Shown piece after piece: positions 58,085 to 64,000 of a DNA stretch of 64,000 nt (position 1 is the stretch's first letter; every line of letters starts with the position of its first letter). The notes beneath the pieces are model-generated. The model saw nothing but the letters and a program-made list of their open reading frames with translations. It was not told the DNA's origin and made no database searches. The position numbers and the translations under genes are program-made. The stretch comes from Rhodopirellula islandica (lineage in GTDB: Bacteria; Planctomycetota; Planctomycetia; Pirellulales; Pirellulaceae), in NCBI RefSeq assembly GCF_001027925.1, contig NZ_LECT01000007.1, forward strand, positions 186,001 through 250,000, given 5' to 3'.

Positions 58085-58410
58085 TGGCGGTCAAATTCAA
58101 GATGGAAAACAGACCCGGATTTCAAACGCTCCAGCCCACTGGACCTGGCAAGCATGATTCACGAGTCTTTCGAAGGTGTGCTATGATCGTCCAGAACGTC
58201 TTCGGATGCGAGGTGTCTGGTCCGGCAATCACGGACCGAGCCATCACAGTGTAGCGCCCCAGAACACCAGGTTTTCGGCCCAGAAGGTCAACCTTTTTGG
58301 CCAACGAGAATCATTCGGTTCTGCGCCAACATGCTGACTTTGGCATGTTTTTTGGAGTGGCACCACTCGTGAACCAACCCTCGAATTGAATCAACAGGAA
58401 CGACTCAACG
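58085..58410. promoter_or_regulatory. Divergent intergenic region, nrdR / PH-domain gene
   Basis: 326 bp hold both promoters. CAACATGCTGACTTTGGCAT near 58326-58345 contains a weak inverted pair (ATGC..GCAT). I found no convincing NrdR-box or terminator. Confidence 0.35.
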
Positions 58411-59127
58411 ATGACCACTCCCGGCAATCCTACCGACGAAAACGCCCCTTCCAAAGCTGATACGCCAACGGATTCGGTCAACGATCCGCTTTCGTCGGCT
58501 GGTTCTTCCACCCCCGCCCCTGAGTCCGGCGGCTCAGTCCCACCCCGGGGCACAACGCAACCCCGTGGCACAGCGCAACCGTCGGCAGGCACCCCTCGGG
58601 AACGCTTCATGGAGGAAATCGCCAAAAAGCAGTCACTGGACGACCACGAACCAGAAGAATCTCTCTGGGAAGGCGGCTACAGCCCCAAGGCGATGATCGG
58701 GTCCTGGATTGGATTGACGATCCTCAGTGTCGTTTTGCTGGTCGCAGCCGGATTCATCGAGCAATTCACGTTCGGCATCGCTCTGATTGTGATCGTCATC
58801 CTGTGGATTTTGGTCGGCCTGAACTACGCCGCCAAACGACTGGGCGTCCAATACGAACTCACCAGCCAACGATTCATCCACCGAACCGGTATCTTGACGC
58901 GTCGCACCGATCGCATTGAAGTGATTGACATCAGCGATGTAAGCTACGAACAGGGTCCGATCCAGCGAATGTTCAAGGTCGGTTCCATCTCCATCATCAG
59001 CACGGACAAGAGCGATCCGACGCTGGAGTTGGTCGGAATCCACAACGTCGGTGAGGTGGCCGGTTTGATCGACGACATTCGACGTGCCGAACGACGACGG
59101 CGCAGCATCCATATCGAGCAAAATTAA
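58411..59127 (+). CDS. PH domain-containing membrane protein
   Basis: 238 residues, AGGA upstream of ATG 58411. Residues 1-75 are a Pro/Ser/Thr-rich disordered leader. Two membrane helices lie at about 98-117 and 120-141. A bacterial PH (bPH2, YdbS/YdbT-like) domain covers about 146-225: YELTSQRFIHRTGILTRRTD, VIDISDVSYEQGPIQRMF, SIISTDKSDPTLEL. Bacterial PH proteins of this sort sit on the inner face of the membrane; function is unclear. The GYF gene begins two bases past its stop, so they are translationally coupled. Confidence 0.85.
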   Translation: MTTPGNPTDENAPSKADTPTDSVNDPLSSAGSSTPAPESGGSVPPRGTTQPRGTAQPSAGTPRERFMEEIAKKQSLDDHEPEESLWEGGYSPKAMIGSWIGLTILSVVLLVAAGFIEQFTFGIALIVIVILWILVGLNYAAKRLGVQYELTSQRFIHRTGILTRRTDRIEVIDISDVSYEQGPIQRMFKVGSISIISTDKSDPTLELVGIHNVGEVAGLIDDIRRAERRRRSIHIEQN

Positions 59128-59129
59128 GC

Positions 59130-59519
59130 ATGTCCGTTTGGTTTGTTCAGAAAGGCGATGAACAACTCGGTCCGTACAAGCCCGCCGAATTATTGGCTTT
59201 GGTACGTGACGGATCGGTGGTGGCGGAAACCAGGATTCGCAAGGACGATTCCAATTGGTTCACGGCCTCCCAGGTCGGCGGTCTGTTCGAAGCCGCTCGC
59301 CGGCCCAGCATCGAACACTACTGCCCCCAGTGCAACGTTCGCGTGGGACAACCGCCGACGATCTGCCCTGAGTGCGGCAAAGACCTCGAACGAACCAAAA
59401 CTCGCATCATCGAACACAGCGTCGGGCAAGAAAAACGATCGTCCAACACTCCCACGACCGGCCCCAGCGACTCAGCCAAGCGTTGGCTGCAAAAGAAAAT
59501 CCGACGCGACAAAAAATAA
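59130..59519 (+). CDS. GYF-2 domain / zinc-ribbon protein
   Basis: 129 residues. Residues 1-52 form a GYF_2-type domain (WFVQKGDEQLGPYKPAELLA, VRDGSVVAETRIRKDD..W), which in other proteins binds proline-rich peptides. A four-cysteine zinc ribbon follows, C65-x2-C68 and C79-x2-C82. A basic C terminus (RWLQKKIRRDKK) could touch nucleic acid or membrane. The adjacent PH protein has a Pro-rich N terminus that is a natural candidate partner; this is inference. Confidence 0.8.
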   Translation: MSVWFVQKGDEQLGPYKPAELLALVRDGSVVAETRIRKDDSNWFTASQVGGLFEAARRPSIEHYCPQCNVRVGQPPTICPECGKDLERTKTRIIEHSVGQEKRSSNTPTTGPSDSAKRWLQKKIRRDKK

Positions 59520-59559
59520 AGCCACCGAGGAACCCCCGAAGGGACTCGCCGATGGCTTT
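59518..59559. terminator. Probable bidirectional terminator
   Basis: AAAGCCA (59518-59524) pairs with TGGCTTT (59553-59559), with weaker internal pairing CCGAG/CTCG. It starts at the GYF gene stop and lies between convergent genes, so it could serve both. Confidence 0.45.
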
Positions 59560-59645
59560 CGTTGTCTCTTTGTCTCGGTCGGTCACGGATGATCAGAACC
59601 GCTCTTGGATATCGAGCGGTGTCCTGTGCCACCGTGGGGCTGAGA

Positions 59646-60911
59646 TCAGTACTTCAGTTCAGCACCGACGGTCAAACCGATGAAGAACACATCGTCATCG
59701 GCGATCAGCCCTCGGCCAAAGTTCGGGGTGACGGTGGCGGAGCTGATTTGCTCTTCCGAGGTTGCCACTCCGGTCAGGTACCAAGCCTCGAAGCCACCGC
59801 GAACGGCCATCATCTCGCCAACCTGATAACGAACCCCCGTCCCGAATTCGAACATGCCGGCGAGTTCGGAGGAACTGTCCGAACCATTTGCCAGAATGTC
59901 GGCGCCGTTGCGAACCAGGATGTCGGATTCAGCCAGGTTCAAGTAACCGCCTGCACGAGCCCGAACGTAGCTCGACGAAAAACGTCCGATCGGATTGTAG
60001 ATGTCAGCTCCGACCTGCAAACCAATCATCCGGTTGGCAGCGTTGTTTCGCAGCAAACCAGTGTCGGCGACTGGGTCAGCTCCGTTGACGGTTGAATAGT
60101 TGAAGTCCTCTTCGAAGTCGATGTAGCGTCCACCGATCAGCAACTTGGCCACGTCCCAAGCCATCATGGTTCGGCTCATTTCAACCGACCAGAGACGGGA
60201 TTCGTAGATCTGGCGTTGAGCGTCGGCTTCATCCAAGGCATCAAAACCAAAGGTGCCCAGGGTACCGGGCTGCAAAGGATCTTCGATCAACAAGGTCGAG
60301 AGATTGTCGTTGTCCGCAACCGAGATATCCGAGTCCCAATCCAGGACACCGGTGAAGCTCACTTCCATGCCGTTGACGCAGTCAGGAACCACTCCGACGG
60401 TGATCCGTGGAGCAATCTCGAAGTCCACATCATCCAGAGCAAAGTCACGAGCGACGGTGAAGTTGTCGACTCCTTCGCGACGCATGTACAACGCTTCGAC
60501 GCTGGCGTAGCGATAAGGATCGCAGGTAGGACATGCCATCCCGCCGCCGTAGCCAGCTGAACCGTAACCGGTCGATCCGCAAGCTCCACCACACTGGGTT
60601 CCGCAACTGCCACACGATTGTGACATCGCCCCGTGATGGTGGCCGACCTGAGCAATTTGATTGCCGAAGGATGACGACGAAGCGTCAACCGCTGACTGCA
60701 TCGCATTCAGGTCCCAACCAGCGGATGCCGGATCAGAGGCCTGAACGACACGGAATGCTTGGCCTTCGTGCATCAGCGTGTTGCTGGGTGCCGAACCGCC
60801 AAATTGCTGAGCATGCGTGGCAGCGGTGCCCAAACCCGACCAAGCCAAACCAACCGCGGCAAGGGTGCCGAACAATCGTGCGGCGAATCGAGGAAACCAG
60901 TTGTTGTTCAT
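59646..60911 (-). CDS. BBP7-like outer-membrane beta-barrel protein
   Basis: 421 residues, GAGG upstream of ATG 60911. A signal peptide (about 1-35) is followed by a Ser/His segment and a Cys/Gly-rich stretch (about 95-130) with GSCGTQCGGACGS and CPTC. The rest (about 135-421) is beta-rich with a terminal phenylalanine/tyrosine pattern (FFIGLTVGAELKY), typical of outer-membrane barrels. ASVEALYMRREGVDNF near the barrel start recalls the planctomycete BBP7 family. It follows the pilus-N/BON gene by 80 bp on the same strand. The Cys-rich linker may form disulphide links at the cell surface. Confidence 0.72.
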   Translation of the reverse strand: MNNNWFPRFAARLFGTLAAVGLAWSGLGTAATHAQQFGGSAPSNTLMHEGQAFRVVQASDPASAGWDLNAMQSAVDASSSSFGNQIAQVGHHHGAMSQSCGSCGTQCGGACGSTGYGSAGYGGGMACPTCDPYRYASVEALYMRREGVDNFTVARDFALDDVDFEIAPRITVGVVPDCVNGMEVSFTGVLDWDSDISVADNDNLSTLLIEDPLQPGTLGTFGFDALDEADAQRQIYESRLWSVEMSRTMMAWDVAKLLIGGRYIDFEEDFNYSTVNGADPVADTGLLRNNAANRMIGLQVGADIYNPIGRFSSSYVRARAGGYLNLAESDILVRNGADILANGSDSSSELAGMFEFGTGVRYQVGEMMAVRGGFEAWYLTGVATSEEQISSATVTPNFGRGLIADDDVFFIGLTVGAELKY

Positions 60912-60991
60912 AATTGAACCTCAGGACGAACAAAGCGGCACGGTGACCGACGGTGGCTGGGTAGTGGTAGGTTGGACGAACGGGACAGGAG

Positions 60992-62746
60992 CTAGCGAAG
61001 GATCAGCTGATCTTCAACTGGCACCAGGAATGTCTTTCGAATCAAACGAACGATTTCTTTTGCGTCTTGGGAGTCATCGCATTCACCTTGAACGACAATG
61101 CGGTCACCTTGACGCGTGACTTGCACCGATGCGGTGCGAAACTTTTGCTCGATCAGTTCCATCAACGATCGCTCTTGCTGGCTCTCACCACCACGAACGT
61201 TGCTGGACGCAGCGACGTGCAATTCATAAATTTCACGAAGCGAACCTTCTTGGCCGGCCACTTTTTGCTGCACCAACACGCGGGTCTTGCCAGGGCGAAC
61301 CCCAATCAATCGCAAGTGACGTGAAGTGCTGCTGATGACTCGCGCCACGGAATCGTCTTCGACACGAACGGCCTCGATGATGCCATCGACCGTCAACGAA
61401 GTGACATCGTCTGGGTCACACACGATCGCATCTTGGACCAGCAACGTGGATCCCGAACCGTTGGACGAATTTTGCCGTGATGGTCCCCGATGGCCGGCCA
61501 AGGCTGCCGGCACAATCAGTGTCGCACTCACCCGTCCTTCCGCCGGAGCGTCTTGGGACGGTTGTGCAACCGCGACCATCGGTGGTGCTTCAACAGCGAC
61601 CGCGGCACGGTGCCGAACCGGAGCCTCGTGCATGCGTTCCGAAGCGACATGCTCGAAGTGAGCTGGAGCGTCAATTTTCACAGGCAGGTGGCGGTGTTGT
61701 TGAACCACCATCTCGCTTGGCAAATGGACTTGCACCGGCTGTGGCAACAGCGGCAATGACGCTGGTGCAGCCGACTCCTGAACTGGTGCTGCAATGCTCA
61801 ACGGCTCGGGCATCGCAATCGATTCTTCGCCCTTGTTTTCCGATGCTTCTGAGCCAGAGAGACTGGCATCCGAAAAGCTAAGTGAAACAGATTCGGCGTT
61901 CATCGAATCCATCGCATCATTGAGCGAAAACTCAATGGGCTCCGATTCTTCGGCGATCGCCACGTCTGCTTCCTCAGCAACGACGGCTGTGACCTTCACA
62001 GGCTCAGACGACGGCGTCGGAACGGTGGCTTCGACGACAGGTGTCTCGGCAACGACTTCTTCCGCCACAATTTCCGGCTTCACCAACGGCATGGTTTGGC
62101 GAGCGATCCTCGGCTGAGTCCACTGCAATTCAGGTGGAGTTTCGAGCGATTTCGTCGGCTCCACCGCAGGTGAAAGCTGAGCATGCTTCCATTCGACGAT
62201 GCCGCCGGACTCCACTCGGTCGTAGTCCGGCTGGGCATGTGGGTTGATTCTTGTCTGCGGAGCACGAGGCGGCTCCACGACCAAGGGTGTTTTTTCCGAA
62301 ACCGGAGCACCAATTGGCAGCAAACCAACAGCGGTGCCGATCGACTTCAGTTTGATCTCCGACATCGTTTGATCGGATGTCTGACGGATCGGGTACAGCG
62401 TCGTCTGCCCCTCCGGTGCAACGCTGCCATGGTTCTGGAGCAAGTTCACGTTGCTCGCAGCCGCATGGCCGTTGACTTTGGTTGCCAGAATCGGACCAAC
62501 GGCCTGATGGGAAGCAGAACGCTTCACAAATGGGTTGCTGTGCATGCTCCCCGAAACCAGACGAATCGGTGGCAGTTTGTCAGTTGCAGTTTCGTCCGCC
62601 AACGCCGTGCTTCCGGCGACTTGGCTCGCGGCAATGCAACCTCCCCATACAACGGCTTGGGTCAACCAACGAGCGAGCCGTTCACGTTTGCGGCGGCTAA
62701 CCATTTGGTTCGAGCCCATCGGGTTCATTGTTTTGCCAATCAGCAT
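60992..62746 (-). CDS. Exported pilus-formation N-domain / BON-domain protein without a secretin barrel
   Basis: 584 residues from ATG 62746 with AAGGA seven bases upstream. A signal peptide (about 25-50, LTQAVVWGGCIAASQVAGSTALA) leads a roughly 360-residue low-complexity region rich in Pro, Val, Glu and Ala. The conserved C-terminal part begins near 430 with a T2SS/T3SS pilus-N-like domain (LLVQDAIVCDPDDVTSLTVD, RLIGVRPGKTRVLVQQK). It ends with a BON-like domain (about 520-584, VQVTRQGDRIVVQGEC). In CpaC/RcpA proteins these precede a secretin pore, absent here. It might scaffold a pilus or the neighbouring barrel protein. Confidence 0.7.
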   Translation of the reverse strand: MLIGKTMNPMGSNQMVSRRKRERLARWLTQAVVWGGCIAASQVAGSTALADETATDKLPPIRLVSGSMHSNPFVKRSASHQAVGPILATKVNGHAAASNVNLLQNHGSVAPEGQTTLYPIRQTSDQTMSEIKLKSIGTAVGLLPIGAPVSEKTPLVVEPPRAPQTRINPHAQPDYDRVESGGIVEWKHAQLSPAVEPTKSLETPPELQWTQPRIARQTMPLVKPEIVAEEVVAETPVVEATVPTPSSEPVKVTAVVAEEADVAIAEESEPIEFSLNDAMDSMNAESVSLSFSDASLSGSEASENKGEESIAMPEPLSIAAPVQESAAPASLPLLPQPVQVHLPSEMVVQQHRHLPVKIDAPAHFEHVASERMHEAPVRHRAAVAVEAPPMVAVAQPSQDAPAEGRVSATLIVPAALAGHRGPSRQNSSNGSGSTLLVQDAIVCDPDDVTSLTVDGIIEAVRVEDDSVARVISSTSRHLRLIGVRPGKTRVLVQQKVAGQEGSLREIYELHVAASSNVRGGESQQERSLMELIEQKFRTASVQVTRQGDRIVVQGECDDSQDAKEIVRLIRKTFLVPVEDQLILR

Positions 62747-63120
62747 GGCGGATCCTTACGCTCACGATCTTTTTGGGATCCTGTACCCCCCCGGCACATT
62801 CTCCATGTCGTTGGTCAGACGAAATTCATCGCCGGACCTCCGAACACCCTCTGTATCGTCGCCGGGTGGTTCCGGCATTAACGATTTTGACAGATCGAAC
62901 GCTTGGTTCTGTTGAATCGATCTTGACACCCATGCCGATTGGACCTGCCAACCCCACACGAACGGGGAAGAACCACCCCATTTCCAGCTCGGTCCACGTG
63001 GTTCAGGTCAGGTCGGTCGCTTCACAGTGGCTCGACGACGCAAATGGTTTCACGAGGAAACACGCTGCGCGGATCACGCTGTGACACCGATCGAACGTGG
63101 CGCGAGAGAGTTGCCTCGCC
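62747..63120. promoter_or_regulatory. Intergenic region upstream of the pilus-N/BON gene
   Basis: 374 bp after the RNA methyltransferase gene. GGATCC..GGGATCC (62752 and 62775) forms a short inverted pair near the start of the downstream gene. Nothing else is supported. Confidence 0.35.
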
Positions 63121-63960
63121 TCAACTTCGCTGCCGCATCGCTTCGTAAGCCACAATCGCGGCGCTGACCGACACATTCAAGCTGTCCACGTGGCCCGCCA
63201 TCGGCAACGCCACGGGTTCGACGCACTCAGCCGCCCAGCGATCTGCCAAGCCATCCGCTTCGCTGCCCAGCACGACCGCGAGCTTGCCACGCAAGTCCGA
63301 TTCGAATAGCGGTCGCGAGCCTTCCACTCGCATGGCGGCGACTCGATAACCCTGAGCCTTCAAAAACCCAGCGATCTCCGACTCGCTGCCCGATGCGGAA
63401 GGGACCGTGAACACCGCCCCCAACGAACCGCGAATGGCATTCGGGTTGAATCGATCCGAGGGGCAATCCGACAACAAGACAGCGGACACGCCCGCCGCAT
63501 CGGCTGACCGAAACACGGCGCCCAAATTGCCCGGTTTTTCAACCTGATCGAGCACCAACACCAATCCCTCGCTCCAAGCGGGATGAGCCGTGAGCCGGTC
63601 GAGTGAATCATCCGGGGCCACAAACTCCGCCACACAGCGATCCGTCGACGCCGTGTAAGCGATTTTCCGCAACACCTCAGGCGTCACCCAACGATGCACG
63701 CCCGAATCGATCGCCTGGCGACGAACGACCGCCTGCTCTGGCATTTCAGATTTCGGCGACAAATCCGAGGGCTTCGGTTCGATCTCGTAAAAAGCGACCA
63801 GCTTCAACCCAGCCTCGATCGCCCGCAACGATTCTCGGGGCCCGTCCACCAAGACAACGCCAGCAGCCCGTCGTTTCCGAGAACGGCGCAGCGAAACGAT
63901 TCGGCGGACGGCGGCATTTTGCAAACTTCGGATGGTTTCCATGGGGCCACACTTTTGCAT
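63121..63960 (-). CDS. TrmH/SpoU-family RNA methyltransferase
   Basis: 279 residues; ATG 63960, with a second possible ATG at 63942. An N-terminal substrate-binding domain (about 8-110) precedes the SpoU methyltransferase knot (about 125-275). The three conserved blocks are visible: LDQVEKPGNLGAVFRSADAA (motif 1), VVLGSEADGL (motif 2), and LPMAGHVDSLNVSVSAAI (motif 3). These enzymes 2'-O-methylate rRNA or tRNA using S-adenosylmethionine. Substrate unknown; RlmB, TrmH and TsnR are all possible. Confidence 0.92.
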   Translation of the reverse strand: MQKCGPMETIRSLQNAAVRRIVSLRRSRKRRAAGVVLVDGPRESLRAIEAGLKLVAFYEIEPKPSDLSPKSEMPEQAVVRRQAIDSGVHRWVTPEVLRKIAYTASTDRCVAEFVAPDDSLDRLTAHPAWSEGLVLVLDQVEKPGNLGAVFRSADAAGVSAVLLSDCPSDRFNPNAIRGSLGAVFTVPSASGSESEIAGFLKAQGYRVAAMRVEGSRPLFESDLRGKLAVVLGSEADGLADRWAAECVEPVALPMAGHVDSLNVSVSAAIVAYEAMRQRS

Positions 63961-64000
63961 ATTCGCTTCAATGGGAGAACCAACCCGAGTCTGCTATCTT

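Overview
The window looks like chromosomal DNA from a marine planctomycete of the Pirellulaceae, most like Rhodopirellula. The evidence is the gene repertoire: a giant tandem-fused UvrA, a DUF1559 prepilin-like protein followed by a tiny lipoprotein, a planctomycete-type membrane-bound dehydrogenase/cytochrome c fusion, a formylglycine sulfatase, an ECF sigma factor overlapping a Ser/Thr kinase gene, a BBP7-like barrel protein and DUF1571. The assignment is inferred from family content; no rRNA or tRNA gene was seen.

Layout. 0-3.1 kb (minus strand): an autotransporter barrel gene cut by the window edge, a decayed autotransporter-like gene behind it, an internally deleted AIM24 pseudogene and a secreted acetolactate-decarboxylase-like gene. 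3.7-14.8 kb (minus): a compact run mcsA-mcsB-uvrA-topA (protein arginine kinase pair, nucleotide-excision repair ATPase, topoisomerase I), divergent from trpE at 15.1 kb. 16.8-24.7 kb: a DUF2314 lipoprotein, a cluster of hairpins, the 1316-residue cytochrome/dehydrogenase, and several hypothetical or broken small genes. 25-30.3 kb (plus): a secreted isoaspartyl peptidase fused to a SnoaL-like domain, then an epimerase, a DHDPS-family aldolase/lyase and a sulfatase. 30.6-36.9 kb: DUF1559 protein and partner lipoprotein, a beta-lactamase-fold serine hydrolase, DUF1571 (minus) and a Ca2+/cation exchanger. 37-43.9 kb: sigma factor plus kinase, then (minus) SDR, WD40 and lactonase genes. 44.2-51.2 kb (plus): small membrane protein, trkA, serB and a fused 5-oxoprolinase. 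51.4-58.1 kb (minus): a 1601-residue PQQ-type propeller protein, a DevC/FtsX-like permease and nrdR. 58.4-59.5 kb: a PH-domain membrane protein and a GYF/zinc-ribbon protein. 59.6-64 kb (minus): BBP7-like outer-membrane protein, a pilus-N/BON protein without a secretin barrel, and a TrmH/SpoU RNA methyltransferase.

The strongest unexplained signal is repetitive DNA at gene ends. A 125-bp element with terminal inverted repeats and a 22-bp central stem occurs three times, always just past a 3' gene end, and one copy carries a paired base change in both stem arms. A 64-bp palindrome, a REP-like hairpin, a cluster of hairpins around GCGATAGCG-type loops, and two patchwork tandem arrays of 6-8 bp units add to this. 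Four genes or gene remnants (near 1.5, 2.2 and 22.3 kb, with the first locus carrying several lesions) show how genes decay here. No prophage, CRISPR array or insertion sequence transposase was found.
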